DNA of 64,000 bases, taken from RUG11198 sp036342255. Its GTDB lineage: Bacteria; Bacillota_I; Bacilli_A; RF39; UBA660. The notes beneath the pieces are model-generated. The model saw nothing but the letters and a program-made list of their open reading frames with translations. It was not told the origin of the DNA and did no database searches. Below, one piece after another: positions 1-9,010 of the stretch (position 1 is the first letter of the stretch; every line of letters begins with the position of its first letter). The position numbers and the translations under genes are program-made. The stretch is taken from positions 62,001 through 126,000 of the forward strand of contig JAZAUS010000004.1 in the NCBI GenBank assembly GCA_036342255.1, given 5' to 3'.

Positions 1-1
1 A

Positions 2-1225
2 GAAGAATATAAATCTTTAAAAAAAGAAGAAAAATATTTTTTGTTATTTATTACCATAATAGGAACAATTCTAACAACCATAATTTATACCAATGTTAAT
101 GCTTTTTATTTACCTAAAAGTTGTAACAAAGTATTATGTAGATTTGGCCAATATGATGTAATATATACAACAGATACAGGTTATTTAAACCAAGATAATA
201 CTTTTTATAAAATAAGTTCAAGAGAGAATGATATAAGGCAGCCATTGTTTGGCCTATTCGCCATGCCCTTTTCCTTATCAGCAAAATTCATATCAACTTT
301 TTTTGCCTTTATTCCAAACTCATATTACATAATCTTTAATATAATTCAAATTATAACACTAGGAATCACTTTATTAATGATTAGTAGATTCTTTGAAAAA
401 GATAAAAAAAACAAATATATATATCTATTATTATCTATTTGTACCTATAGTTTTATATTATTCTCTTTCATCCAAGAACAATATATAATAAGTTTATTTT
501 ATCTAATATTAGCAATTTATACATATTATAAATACAAGCCAAAAATTAATTATTTATACCTATGTTCCGTAGGAACCTTATTAACATCAGGAATAATAGT
601 ACCAACAATAACTACCGAAAAATTAAAAAACTTTAAAAAATATATCACTAATATTATTAAAACCTTTTTAGCTTTTGTATCCCTAGTAATATTAACAGGT
701 CAAATTATAGTATTTTTTCCAGAAAAATTTATGTTTCTAAAAGGTTTTACAGGAGCAAGAATAATTTTTACCCAACGCCTAAAACAATATCTATTTTTTA
801 TTAGAAGCATATTCATAGGCCCATTAGGAGGACAAGAAAAAATAATAAATGCTGGCTATAAAGCTTATCACCTATACCATATAGATAACTATAGTATCTT
901 AGGTATATTTATATTGATATTATGTATAATAAGCTTTATCAAAAACAGAAAAAAACTAATAGCAAAAATATCCATATTATGGATTATATTCTCATTTATA
1001 ATCTTATGCTTAATAGGTTGGGGAACCAACGAGAATGGATTAATATTATATTCATTATATTTCTTTTGGGCCTTTGTAGCACTAATAAGTATGTTAATAA
1101 ACAGTATAAAAAACAGTACTTTAAAAAGATTAATATTTGTAACAATAATAATAATTATGATAACAGCCAATTTAAGAAGTTTTATGGATATATTAAAGTT
1201 CTGTATTACTTATTATAAAAATTAA
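2..1225 (+). CDS. Polytopic membrane protein, 5' end outside the window
   Basis: The reading frame is open to the left edge of the window, so the gene starts upstream and the first possible in-window start (TTG at 41) is probably not real. The protein has about eight to nine hydrophobic segments separated by short Lys-rich loops. An extracytoplasmic-looking stretch with two Cys residues and the motif NDIRQPLFG follows the first segment. I cannot place it in a named family; the topology and the His/Gln-Pro-Leu-Phe loop recall GT-C-type or other integral membrane transferases, which is only inference. It converges on the Y-family polymerase gene and shares a bidirectional terminator with it. 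Confidence 0.75.
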   Translation, partial: EEYKSLKKEEKYFLLFITIIGTILTTIIYTNVNAFYLPKSCNKVLCRFGQYDVIYTTDTGYLNQDNTFYKISSRENDIRQPLFGLFAMPFSLSAKFISTFFAFIPNSYYIIFNIIQIITLGITLLMISRFFEKDKKNKYIYLLLSICTYSFILFSFIQEQYIISLFYLILAIYTYYKYKPKINYLYLCSVGTLLTSGIIVPTITTEKLKNFKKYITNIIKTFLAFVSLVILTGQIIVFFPEKFMFLKGFTGARIIFTQRLKQYLFFIRSIFIGPLGGQEKIINAGYKAYHLYHIDNYSILGIFILILCIISFIKNRKKLIAKISILWIIFSFIILCLIGWGTNENGLILYSLYFFWAFVALISMLINSIKNSTLKRLIFVTIIIIMITANLRSFMDILKFCITYYKN

Positions 1226-1256
1226 AAAAGAAAAATAAGTTTTATTTTTCTTTTTT
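1224..1256. terminator. Bidirectional terminator
   Basis: A 14-bp perfect stem (1224-1237 with 1243-1256) with a five-base loop is flanked by A- and T-runs. It can end transcription from both convergent genes, whose stop codons lie inside the stem. Confidence 0.8.
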
Positions 1257-2448
1257 AATTATCATCAATTCTATCCGCATAACCAATCTTATCATAACCA
1301 TATTTCTTTTTTATTTTATCCAAAGCTTCTTGTAATTTATCATCACTTCTTTTATTATTAGTATTATTATCAAATAGTGATAATTGTTCATTACGTTCCT
1401 TACTTATATTATCAACACCAACACATAATCCCCTTATATAACTATCATTATCCCAAAGTTTGTCAAACAATTTACAAGCATAATAATATATATCATTATC
1501 ACTACTAATACTATTGTTCAATCTAATCTGTTTACTAACTTTAATAAAATTACTATATTTAATCCATATACTAACTGTATTAGCATATAATTTCTTTTCT
1601 CTAAGCTTCATACCAGTATCACAAGAAAGCATCTTTAAAACCTTATATATTTCTCTTTTATCAATATAATTATATGGAAGTACTGTTGAAGTAGAAACAC
1701 TCTTAGGATTATCTCTTTTAGATTCAACAGTACTATTATCAATACCATTAGCATATTCCCACATTAACTTTCCATGTTTATTAAATTTTTTTATCAAAGT
1801 ATCTTCATCATAATTAGCTAAATCTCCAATTGTTTTAATACCTAATTCTTCCAATTTTTTACTTGCACTTTTTCCAACCATAAACAATTCCTTAACAGGT
1901 AAAGGCCACATCTTAGCTTTAATTTCATTATCAAATAAAGTATGTACCTTATCAGGCTTCTCAAAATCAGAAGCCATCTTAGCTTCTAATTTATTATTAC
2001 CAACTCCAACATTAACTGTAAAACCATATAGTCTTTTAATATCATTTTTAATTTTATAAGCTAACTTAATCGGATCACCAAATAATTTTTCAGAACCAGT
2101 ATATTCAATAAAACATTCATCAATAGAATACCTCTCAATCAAATCAGTATAATTAAGAAGATAGTTATACATCAAATTTGAATACTTCTTATATGTAAAA
2201 AAATCAGCTTTATAAACCTCTAAATAAGGACACTTGCGTCTAGCCTGATATAAAGATTCAGCTGTAACAACACCACGTTTCTTACAAGGATTACTCTTTG
2301 CAAGAACTATTCCCCGCCTAGAATCCTCATCACCACCAATAACTGCATATCTATTTCTAATATCAACCTTACTACCATTTTTAAGCATTTCCACAGCAGT
2401 CCATGATAAAAAAGCATTATTAACATCTACATGTAATATAATTCTCAT
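1255..2448 (-). CDS. dinB: Y-family DNA polymerase (DinB/UmuC-like)
   Basis: Translesion DNA polymerase. The N-terminal catalytic motif (HVDVNNAFLSW), the palm acidic motif SIDECF, a helix-hairpin-helix region (LEELGIKTIGDLANYD) and a little-finger domain appear in order. A QLSLFD sequence near the C-terminus matches the beta-clamp-binding motif of these polymerases. The start is the ATG at 2448, preceded by AGGTGAT at the right spacing; an upstream in-frame ATG at 2478 lacks a ribosome site. Length (397 aa) is normal. A -10 sequence TATAAT lies at 2465-2470 on this strand, and a perfect AAACAA-ATGC-TTGTTT palindrome sits just upstream of it (see separate entry). Confidence 0.93.
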   Translation of the reverse strand: MRIILHVDVNNAFLSWTAVEMLKNGSKVDIRNRYAVIGGDEDSRRGIVLAKSNPCKKRGVVTAESLYQARRKCPYLEVYKADFFTYKKYSNLMYNYLLNYTDLIERYSIDECFIEYTGSEKLFGDPIKLAYKIKNDIKRLYGFTVNVGVGNNKLEAKMASDFEKPDKVHTLFDNEIKAKMWPLPVKELFMVGKSASKKLEELGIKTIGDLANYDEDTLIKKFNKHGKLMWEYANGIDNSTVESKRDNPKSVSTSTVLPYNYIDKREIYKVLKMLSCDTGMKLREKKLYANTVSIWIKYSNFIKVSKQIRLNNSISSDNDIYYYACKLFDKLWDNDSYIRGLCVGVDNISKERNEQLSLFDNNTNNKRSDDKLQEALDKIKKKYGYDKIGYADRIDDN

Positions 2449-2464
2449 AATATCACCTATAGAT

Positions 2465-2488
2465 ATTATAACAAACAAATGCTTGTTT
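2465..2488 (-). promoter_or_regulatory. dinB -10 box with adjacent palindrome (candidate operator)
   Basis: On the minus strand TATAAT (2470-2465) is directly preceded by the inverted repeat AAACAA-N4-TTGTTT (2473-2488), placing the palindrome in the spacer region. That is where a repressor would act. It does not match the Bacillus LexA box (CGAAC-N4-GTTCG), so the regulator is unknown. Confidence 0.45.
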
Positions 2489-2526
2489 TAAAATATTGTT
2501 TTATAAAATTATCACAAATAATTAAA

Positions 2527-2555
2527 TTGTCTACATATAATTATTATGATACAAT
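2527..2555 (+). promoter_or_regulatory. Sigma-A-type promoter
   Basis: TTGTCT (2527-2532), a 17-base spacer and TACAAT (2550-2555) lie 20 bases before the ATG at 2575. Confidence 0.6.
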
Positions 2556-2574
2556 AAATACAGGTGATAATAGT

Positions 2575-3153
2575 ATGAAAGAAATAATACTAAAAGAAAA
2601 GGAATTAAGAAAATTAAAAAGATTAGTAAGAAAATATAAATATGATGATAATACATATATAAAATTTCAATATAATAATAAACTATATAACAAGCCATCA
2701 AAAGAAGTAGATAAATATAAAAAATATCTAGAAGTAATTGAAGCCTTTAATATTAAAGATAGAAGAAAAAGAATATCATATATCTATGATTATCTTTGTA
2801 ATTATTTTGATGAAGACATGAAAAAACATAACTATTGCGAATTTAAAGATGGAACATGTATTGCTAATAGATTAGGATATTCTGTCCATGAAGATAATGG
2901 ATGCTGCTATCAATTTAGAAAAGGTCTATGTAAACATTTAACTCCAAATGGCTGTTCCAGCCCCAATCCATCATGTAAAATATTTATGTGTGAATACCTT
3001 GCTAAATATAAAAAAGTATCCAACTATGATACAAGAAAAGTTTATTTAACTAAATGTCTATTTTCATTCAATGAGCATGCCTTCTTTAGAAGACAATATT
3101 TTATAACCAAGAAAGAATATTTAGATAAATACTTTAAAATAGTAAAAGTGTAA
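2575..3153 (+). CDS. Cysteine-rich protein, paralogue of the gene at 62162
   Basis: Unrecognised 192-aa soluble protein. Its centre carries a regular cysteine pattern: CEFKDGTC, then NGCC, GLC, NGC, SCK and MCEY, at least eight Cys in about 55 residues, consistent with a metal or iron-sulfur site. The second copy at 62162-62719 has the same order (CDFKDGRC, NGCC, GC, PCK, YC) and the same upstream helix (KR-RKRI-YIYD), so the two are a paralogous family. The start ATG at 2575 follows CAGGTGAT; the longer frame from 2479 lacks a ribosome site. It is divergent from dinB. Confidence 0.8.
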   Translation: MKEIILKEKELRKLKRLVRKYKYDDNTYIKFQYNNKLYNKPSKEVDKYKKYLEVIEAFNIKDRRKRISYIYDYLCNYFDEDMKKHNYCEFKDGTCIANRLGYSVHEDNGCCYQFRKGLCKHLTPNGCSSPNPSCKIFMCEYLAKYKKVSNYDTRKVYLTKCLFSFNEHAFFRRQYFITKKEYLDKYFKIVKV

Positions 3154-3160
3154 AATAGAT

Positions 3161-3188
3161 TCTTAATTATTTTTAATTAAGATTTTTT
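3161..3188 (+). terminator. Rho-independent terminator
   Basis: A 9-bp perfect stem TCTTAATTA/TAATTAAGA with a four-base loop is followed by six T. Confidence 0.8.
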
Positions 3189-3249
3189 ATGATATAGTAT
3201 TATTAGAAAGAATATAAACATCATCCAAAACATAAAGGAGTGTGAAAAA

Positions 3250-4350
3250 GTGCTAGAAAAAGCGATTAAAGTACTACAGTTATTAGAAGAAAATGGTTAT
3301 GAGTCATACATTGTAGGTGGATATGTTAGAGATAAAATACTCGGAATAGATTCTAATGATATAGATATTTGTACCAGTGCCACCCCAAAAGAAATAAAAG
3401 AAATATTTAAATCATCTTCCAGCCCTAATTATGGCTCTGTAAATATAACATATAAAAATACTAATTTTGATATAACTACTTTTAGACAAGAAATAAAATA
3501 CTTTAATAATCGTATCCCAATTAAATTAAAATATATAAAGGATGTAAAAAAAGATTTATTAAGAAGAGATTTCACTATAAATACCCTTTGTATAGATTCT
3601 AAAGGAGAAATATTAGATATTTTAGATATAAAAGAAGATTTAGATAATAAAGTAATAAAAACAGTTGGTAATCCTAAATATAAGTTAAAAGAGGATGCTC
3701 TAAGAATATTAAGAGCAATCAGATTTTCAACAATTCTAGATTTTTCAATTGAAGAAACAACAAAACAATATATTCATAATTATGCCAATTTATTAAAAAG
3801 AATTTCATATGAAAGAAAAAAACAAGAACTAGACAAAATATTCTCTAATATCAATAATAGAAAAGGAATAGAATTAATAACAAGTCTAGGTCTTGATAAA
3901 CCCTTATCACTAAATAAATTAAAAAAAATAACCCCATGTAACGATCTAATAGGTATTTGGACTCAATTAAATGTTGATGATATATATCCTTTTACTAAAA
4001 ATGAAAAAGAACAAATGAAAAAGATAAGAGAATTATTAACAAAAGATATAAATGATGACTTCAATATTTATAAATATGGTCTCTATATATCAACAGTTGC
4101 TTTTCAAATAAAAAATAAAGATATATCTAAATTAAATGAAAAATATAAGAATTTACCAATACATAACCCAAAAGATATAGATCTAAAAGCGTCAGAAATA
4201 CCTCTAATCTTAAATAGAAAACCAGATAATTATATAAAAGAAATAATGGAAGACATAGAAAAAAATATAATTAACAAAAAACTTATAAATAACTATTTAG
4301 ATATAAAAGAATTTATAATAAAAAAATACAATCACAAAAAAGAAAATTAA
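3250..4350 (+). CDS. cca: CCA-adding tRNA nucleotidyltransferase
   Basis: Class II polymerase-beta-type nucleotidyltransferase that builds or repairs the 3'-CCA of tRNA. The head has the GG-x-VRD motif (residues 23-28) and catalytic Asp pair D37-I-D39; RRDFTIN and EDALRILRAIRF are the neck and ribose-binding motifs of the family. The start is GTG at 3250, nine bases after AAGGAG. At 366 aa it is at the short end for bacterial enzymes and its C-terminal half diverges. No HD phosphohydrolase motif is visible. The tRNA genes in this window already encode CCA, so a repair role is likely. Confidence 0.93.
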   Translation: MLEKAIKVLQLLEENGYESYIVGGYVRDKILGIDSNDIDICTSATPKEIKEIFKSSSSPNYGSVNITYKNTNFDITTFRQEIKYFNNRIPIKLKYIKDVKKDLLRRDFTINTLCIDSKGEILDILDIKEDLDNKVIKTVGNPKYKLKEDALRILRAIRFSTILDFSIEETTKQYIHNYANLLKRISYERKKQELDKIFSNINNRKGIELITSLGLDKPLSLNKLKKITPCNDLIGIWTQLNVDDIYPFTKNEKEQMKKIRELLTKDINDDFNIYKYGLYISTVAFQIKNKDISKLNEKYKNLPIHNPKDIDLKASEIPLILNRKPDNYIKEIMEDIEKNIINKKLINNYLDIKEFIIKKYNHKKEN

Positions 4351-4363
4351 TTATAAAAATAAC

Positions 4364-4392
4364 TTAACAAAAAGAAGAAATTATTATATAAT
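4364..4392 (+). promoter_or_regulatory. Sigma-A-type promoter for the tseB-like/dnaD/nth operon
   Basis: TTAACA (4364-4369), 17-base spacer, TATAAT (4387-4392), 23 bases before the start codon. Confidence 0.7.
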
Positions 4393-4415
4393 CTTTTTAC
4401 AAAGGGATGATGTAG

Positions 4416-4844
4416 ATGAAGAATAACAAAAATACTATGATAATTAATATCATTAAGTTCTTAATACCAATAATAATCATAATATTAATAGCACTATTAT
4501 CTTTATCTTATACAATTAATAATAATAAAGATTATAATAATCATTTAATTAAAAATATAAAAGAACACTATAAGATTAAAGAAAAAATAAATTATTTAAA
4601 TACTTATAATAATTATTATATCTTTACCACAGAAAAAAAAGTAATTGTTCTAGATGGAAAATATAAAGAAGTTCATCAAGAAGAATTAGATAAATTAGCA
4701 AAAAACAAAAATAATTACGATATTATATATAAATCAAAGAAATTAATGTACGAAAATACTATTTATAAAAAAAATAGCATTATCTATGAATATTATGATA
4801 TTAAAGATTATAAAAAAATCTCATCAACCAAATTGGAGAAGTAA
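4416..4844 (+). CDS. Small membrane-anchored protein in the tseB (ypmB) position
   Basis: 142-aa protein with an N-terminal membrane helix (about residues 9-31) and an extracytoplasmic domain rich in Tyr, Asn and Lys. In Bacillus and relatives the membrane-anchored TseB/YpmB is encoded just upstream of dnaD and nth. Size, topology and position agree with a divergent TseB-like protein, but I see no conserved motif, so this is inference from synteny. It is the first gene of the operon; dnaD starts one base after its stop. Confidence 0.6.
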   Translation: MKNNKNTMIINIIKFLIPIIIIILIALLSLSYTINNNKDYNNHLIKNIKEHYKIKEKINYLNTYNNYYIFTTEKKVIVLDGKYKEVHQEELDKLAKNKNNYDIIYKSKKLMYENTIYKKNSIIYEYYDIKDYKKISSTKLEK

Positions 4845-4845
4845 T

Positions 4846-5499
4846 ATGAATACTAAAATAATAAATATACTAAAAGAAAAACCTCTAATCATCCCCAAAG
4901 TATTATTTAATAATTATAAAAAATTAAATATAACACCAGAAGAAATGATAATAATAATATATCTAATCAATACAGAAAATAGCAACGTTTACAACCCGTT
5001 AAATATTGCTAAAGAATTAGATATAGATAAATATAAAGTAATGGAATTAATAAACAATTTAAGTGAAAAAAACAATATTGAAATAAAAGTTGAAAAAAAC
5101 GAGCAAGGATTAAGTGAAGAATATATTTATCTAGATTCACTTTATAATAAATTATTTAATATCTTAATAGAAGAAGAACAAGAAACTATTAATATAAATA
5201 ATAAAGATTTATTTTCACTATTTGAAACAGAATTAGGTAGAACACTATCACCTATGGAATGTGAAATAATTAAAGAGTGGATCAATAACTACAGCGAAGA
5301 AATGATAAAAGAAGCCTTAAAAGAAGCAATATATAATAATGTTCGTAATCTAAAATATATTGATAGAATATTATATACCTGGAAAAATAAAGGTATCTCG
5401 ACTAAAGAAGATATAATAAATGATAAAAAGAATTATCGAAAACAAGTAGATACATCCGAACTCTTTGATTATAATTGGTTGGAAGAAGACAATGAATGA
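4846..5499 (+). CDS. dnaD: DnaD-like replication initiation protein
   Basis: DnaD helps load the replicative helicase in Bacillota. The N-terminal half is a winged-helix-like domain with a strongly charged, Ile-rich pattern. The C-terminal half is the DnaD-like domain (FETELGRTLSPMECEIIKEW, then YIDRILYTWKNKGI), ending in the typical acidic tail with a DYNWLEE motif. The start ATG at 4846 follows GGAGAA. It overlaps nth by eight bases, so the two are translationally coupled. Confidence 0.88.
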   Translation: MNTKIINILKEKPLIIPKVLFNNYKKLNITPEEMIIIIYLINTENSNVYNPLNIAKELDIDKYKVMELINNLSEKNNIEIKVEKNEQGLSEEYIYLDSLYNKLFNILIEEEQETININNKDLFSLFETELGRTLSPMECEIIKEWINNYSEEMIKEALKEAIYNNVRNLKYIDRILYTWKNKGISTKEDIINDKKNYRKQVDTSELFDYNWLEEDNE

Positions 5500-6100
5500 G
5501 ATATTAGATTATTTAGAAGAATTATATCCCAATGCCCACTGTGAATTAAAATATAACAAAGATTATGAACTACTAATAGCTATTGTTTTAAGTGCTCAAA
5601 CAACAGATAAACGTGTAAATAAAGTAACACCTATATTATTTAATAAATATAATACAATAGAAAAACTAGCATCAGCACCAATAAATGACATTGAATTAAT
5701 AATAAAAGAAATAGGAACATATAAAAAGAAGAGTATGTTTATAAAAGAAATAGCAACCAAATTATTAAATGAATGTCATGGAAAGGTGCCAAATAATAGA
5801 GAATATCTAGAAACATTACCAGGAGTAGGTAACAAAACCATAAATGTCTTTTTATCAGAATATTATAAAGTTCCTGCCATCGCTGTCGATACACACGTAG
5901 AAAGAGTATCCAAAAGATTAAATATATGTAGAAAAAATGTATCTGTAAAAGAAGTTGAAAAAGTACTTATGAAGAGAATTCCCAAAAAAAGATGGATCAA
6001 AACTCATCATCAACTTATTTTCTTTGGCAGATATAAATGCAAAGCAATTAAACCAATATGTCAAGATTGTAAGCTTAAAGAAATATGTAAATATAAATAA
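5492..6100 (+). CDS. nth: Endonuclease III (DNA glycosylase/AP lyase)
   Basis: Removes oxidised pyrimidines and cuts abasic sites. The helix-hairpin-helix LPGVGNKT contains the catalytic Lys (K115) and VDTHV the catalytic Asp (D133). A C-terminal 4Fe-4S loop C-x6-C-x2-C-x5-C (C183, C190, C193, C199) is intact. Length (202 aa) is normal. The ATG at 5492 lies inside the end of dnaD. Confidence 0.95.
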   Translation: MNEILDYLEELYPNAHCELKYNKDYELLIAIVLSAQTTDKRVNKVTPILFNKYNTIEKLASAPINDIELIIKEIGTYKKKSMFIKEIATKLLNECHGKVPNNREYLETLPGVGNKTINVFLSEYYKVPAIAVDTHVERVSKRLNICRKNVSVKEVEKVLMKRIPKKRWIKTHHQLIFFGRYKCKAIKPICQDCKLKEICKYK

Positions 6101-6132
6101 AGTTTTCAACAATTATGTTGAAAACTTTATTT
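6095..6132 (+). terminator. Hairpin after nth, probable terminator
   Basis: A 16-bp perfect stem (6095-6110 with 6117-6132) with a six-base loop starts at the nth stop codon. No long T-run follows outside the stem, so termination may be partial. Confidence 0.6.
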
Positions 6133-6167
6133 AGATCATATAAACGAACAAACAATTGTCTATAATA

Positions 6168-6196
6168 TTGACACCTCATTTCAGCTATGATAAAAT
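6168..6196 (+). promoter_or_regulatory. Consensus sigma-A-type promoter for rmuC
   Basis: TTGACA (6168-6173), 17-base spacer, TAAAAT (6191-6196), 24 bases upstream of the start codon. Confidence 0.8.
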
Positions 6197-6219
6197 TAAA
6201 TAAGAATAGAAGGTGTAAA

Positions 6220-7302
6220 ATGATAGAATATATTATATTAATTCTTTTAGGCATAATAATAGTATTACTAATAATATCACTAATAAAAACAAATGAAACA
6301 AAATCAATAGAAAAATTAGGTAAATTAGAAAAAAATATTGTTAAAGAATTAGCCGATTATCAAGTAAAACTAATTAAAAATATGAATGAAGAATTTGATA
6401 AAACAAATGAAATGTTAGAATATCGACTTACAACTATAAATGAAAAAGTAAATGAAAGATTAGATCAAAACTTTAACAAAACAAACAAAACATTTACTAG
6501 TATCTTAGAAAGATTATCAAAAATAGACGAAGCTCAAAAGAAAATAGACAATCTTTCAACAGATATTGTCTCTTTGCAAAGTATACTAACCGATAAAAAA
6601 ACAAGAGGCATATTTGGAGAGATTAACCTAAATCACATCTTAAAAAGTATTTTTGGTGAAAAAAATGACCAAATATATCAAATTCAATATACATTCCCAA
6701 ATAATACAATTGCTGATGCCGTAGTCTTTGCTCCAAAACCTTTAGGAACAATAGCTATAGATTCAAAATTTCCTCTTGAAAATTACCGTATTATGGTTGA
6801 TAAAAATAAAAGTAAAATAGAAAGACTTAATGCCGAAAAGAATTTTAAATTAGATGTAAAAAAACACATAGATACAATTAGTAAAAAATACATTATTCCA
6901 GGTACTACATCAAGCCAAGCTATAATGTTTTTACCAGCTGAAGCCTTATTTGCCGAAATAAATGCTTATCATCCTGAAATAATAGATTATTCCAATAAAA
7001 AAAGAGTATGGATTACATCACCAACAACTCTAATGTCATCTTTAACTGTAATACAAGTACTATTAAAGAACATGGAAAGGGATAAATATGCATCCATTAT
7101 TCATGATGAATTAAACAAATTAGGAATAGAATTTACCAGATATAGAGAAAGATGGAATAAATTATCAAGAAGTATCGAAACAGTAAATAAAGATGTTGAA
7201 AATATAAATATAACTACGGAAAAAATAAGCAAACGCTTTGCTTCAATATCAAGTGCCGATATAAAAAGTCTTGAAGATGAAAATACAAACTATATAGAAT
7301 AA
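6220..7302 (+). CDS. rmuC: RmuC family DNA recombination protein
   Basis: RmuC proteins are putative nucleases that limit inversions at short repeats. An N-terminal membrane helix (residues 2-23) is followed by a coiled-coil region (about 25-120) and the RmuC domain (RGIFGEINLNHIL, IAIDSKFPLENY, AIMFLPAEALFAEI, WITSPTTL). The ATG at 6220 is chosen because AAGGTG precedes it; an in-frame ATG at 6187 lies in the promoter. 360 aa is a usual length. It is a single-gene transcript with its own promoter and terminator. Confidence 0.93.
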   Translation: MIEYIILILLGIIIVLLIISLIKTNETKSIEKLGKLEKNIVKELADYQVKLIKNMNEEFDKTNEMLEYRLTTINEKVNERLDQNFNKTNKTFTSILERLSKIDEAQKKIDNLSTDIVSLQSILTDKKTRGIFGEINLNHILKSIFGEKNDQIYQIQYTFPNNTIADAVVFAPKPLGTIAIDSKFPLENYRIMVDKNKSKIERLNAEKNFKLDVKKHIDTISKKYIIPGTTSSQAIMFLPAEALFAEINAYHPEIIDYSNKKRVWITSPTTLMSSLTVIQVLLKNMERDKYASIIHDELNKLGIEFTRYRERWNKLSRSIETVNKDVENINITTEKISKRFASISSADIKSLEDENTNYIE

Positions 7303-7303
7303 T

Positions 7304-7345
7304 AAAATACGTTAATAAATAGGTGATATTTATTAACGTATTTTT
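7304..7345. terminator. Bidirectional terminator
   Basis: A 17-bp perfect stem (7304-7320 with 7328-7344) with loop AGGTGAT serves rmuC and the convergent gene. Confidence 0.85.
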
Positions 7346-7357
7346 AAATTATAATAA

Positions 7358-8182
7358 TTAATTTAAGGAAATTTTTTTACCTTTAACACTAGAATTATTC
7401 TTTACCTTCTTTTTTTCTAAATCAGCAACCAACTTATTCAAATAATCTTTATCAAAATCAATCTTTAAAAAATTACCAATATCATTTAAAAAAGTAACAG
7501 CCCTATAATAACCATATTCAATTTTATCATTACTAGATGCAATTAAATCCATACAAACTTTCTTAATTATCTTATTTCTCATAGACAAATCTTTTTTCTT
7601 TCTAGATACATAATTAGAAATACTATTATAATTAAGACGTTCAATATGATCTTTTTTTAGTAATTCTAACAATTCTTCAATATTATAATCAGTATAATTA
7701 TTTTTTATATTTAATGGCAACAAATAATCTCCATCAACATCAAGTATCTTACCATCATTTCTATCAATACTAATCTTACATAACTTATCAATTTTATTAC
7801 CAAAAAAACCAGACGTAGTAAATATATCCATATTTAACTTATCATTAGAATAAAAACTACTACCATTACCATACTTACATTTAAGTAATAGCAAACTAGT
7901 ATTTCTTCTAAATAATTGACCAAAAGTCATATTCTCATAATTAGTATAACTAATATCATCTTTATTTATTTCTAGTTTGCCATTATTATTAGTAAAAAGC
8001 CTATTAGGCATTTTTAATTTATACCAACTAATAAGCGTTTTAGTTAAATTATCAATCTCAATATGATTTAAATTTCCTAACACATCAGATTTAACAAAAT
8101 GACTACTTTTATTATCCTTTTGCAATTTTACTTTATTATCACCATTAATTATATTTTTAACACTCTCATATATATTAACCAT
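7358..8182 (-). CDS. Unrecognised protein downstream of queH
   Basis: 274-aa soluble protein without a recognised family. It has no signal peptide or membrane helix; the C-terminus is basic (EKKKVKNNSSVKGKK). A central block (MTFGQLFRRNTSLLLLKCKYGNGSSF) and a segment ISIDRNDGKILDVDGDYLLPL look like folded beta-rich protein. The start ATG is ten bases after the queH stop and is preceded by GGGTGG, so it is co-transcribed with queH; a functional link to queuosine is not shown. Confidence 0.75.
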   Translation of the reverse strand: MVNIYESVKNIINGDNKVKLQKDNKSSHFVKSDVLGNLNHIEIDNLTKTLISWYKLKMPNRLFTNNNGKLEINKDDISYTNYENMTFGQLFRRNTSLLLLKCKYGNGSSFYSNDKLNMDIFTTSGFFGNKIDKLCKISIDRNDGKILDVDGDYLLPLNIKNNYTDYNIEELLELLKKDHIERLNYNSISNYVSRKKKDLSMRNKIIKKVCMDLIASSNDKIEYGYYRAVTFLNDIGNFLKIDFDKDYLNKLVADLEKKKVKNNSSVKGKKISLN

Positions 8183-8192
8183 AATACCACCC

Positions 8193-8804
8193 TTATCTCA
8201 TCTCTTTGGAATATTTGCATCCACAATAGTTTTGTCTATATAATTTATATTTTTTAGATAATTCAATAGATCTCTTATAACCATTATTCTTCTTAAAATC
8301 AGATACTAAATATTTTATATTATATTTTTTTTCAAGTTCTAATCCTATCTCATTAATTACTTCAGCATTTTTATAAGGACTTAAAGTTAAAGTAGTTCCA
8401 AAAAAATCATAATCACCATCAGCAGCAGCCATAGCAGTTTTCTCTAATCTTAATTTAAAACAAACAGTACATCTTTTGCCTCGTTCAGGTTCACATTCTA
8501 AACCCTTAATCTTATCTTCATAAATATCATTATCATAATCACAATCAATTATATCTAATTTATTAACTTTATCAATTTCTTTGATTAGTCTTATCTGTTC
8601 TTTCTTTCTTTTTATATACTCACTTTCAGGCGCTATATTAGGATTATAATAAAAAATAGTTATATCAAAATAATTTGTTAAATATTCAATAACATATGAA
8701 GAACAAGGAGCACAACAGCTATGAAGCAATAATTTAGGCTTAATACTACTTTTTTCTATATCATCAATTATTGAATTAAAAACACTAATATAATTCTTTT
8801 TCAC
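8193..8804 (-). CDS. queH: Epoxyqueuosine reductase QueH
   Basis: Last step of queuosine synthesis: reduction of epoxyqueuosine in tRNA. QueH hallmarks are present: the CCAPC motif near the N-terminus (C30, C31, C34), FYYNPNI, a central CTVCF pair, FGTTLTLSPYK and the C-terminal YCGCKYS. These Cys bind an iron-sulfur cluster and a second metal site in the family. The start is uncertain: TTG 8816, GTG 8813 and GTG 8804 are in frame. A TATAAT box at 8821-8826 would place the transcript start near 8814, which favours GTG 8804. No other queuosine gene is in the window, so the cell may salvage queuosine precursors. Confidence 0.93.
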   Translation of the reverse strand: MKKNYISVFNSIIDDIEKSSIKPKLLLHSCCAPCSSYVIEYLTNYFDITIFYYNPNIAPESEYIKRKKEQIRLIKEIDKVNKLDIIDCDYDNDIYEDKIKGLECEPERGKRCTVCFKLRLEKTAMAAADGDYDFFGTTLTLSPYKNAEVINEIGLELEKKYNIKYLVSDFKKNNGYKRSIELSKKYKLYRQNYCGCKYSKEMR

Positions 8805-9010
8805 CTGAACCACCAAACAAATTATAACATATTTATAAGAAAAAATCTTTAATAGCGATCAAAAATACTAAAAAGTTTACAAAAAAGTGTCAACAAAATC
8901 AATAAAAAAAGAAAAAAATAAAATAATAGTTAACTAATCTATCTTAAAATTAATTATATCTAATTATAAATAAATTACCTTTTCTTTTTTATAATATTTA
9001 TCATAAAATA

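Noticed and set aside
41..1225. Start of the first gene at TTG 41
   Set aside because: The frame is open to the window edge and there is no ribosome site before 41, so the gene is better read as truncated by the window.
6144..6160. CGAACAAACAATTG near the rmuC promoter as a LexA box
   Set aside because: Only the left half matches CGAAC-N4-GTTCG; the right half is wrong, so it is not a credible SOS box.
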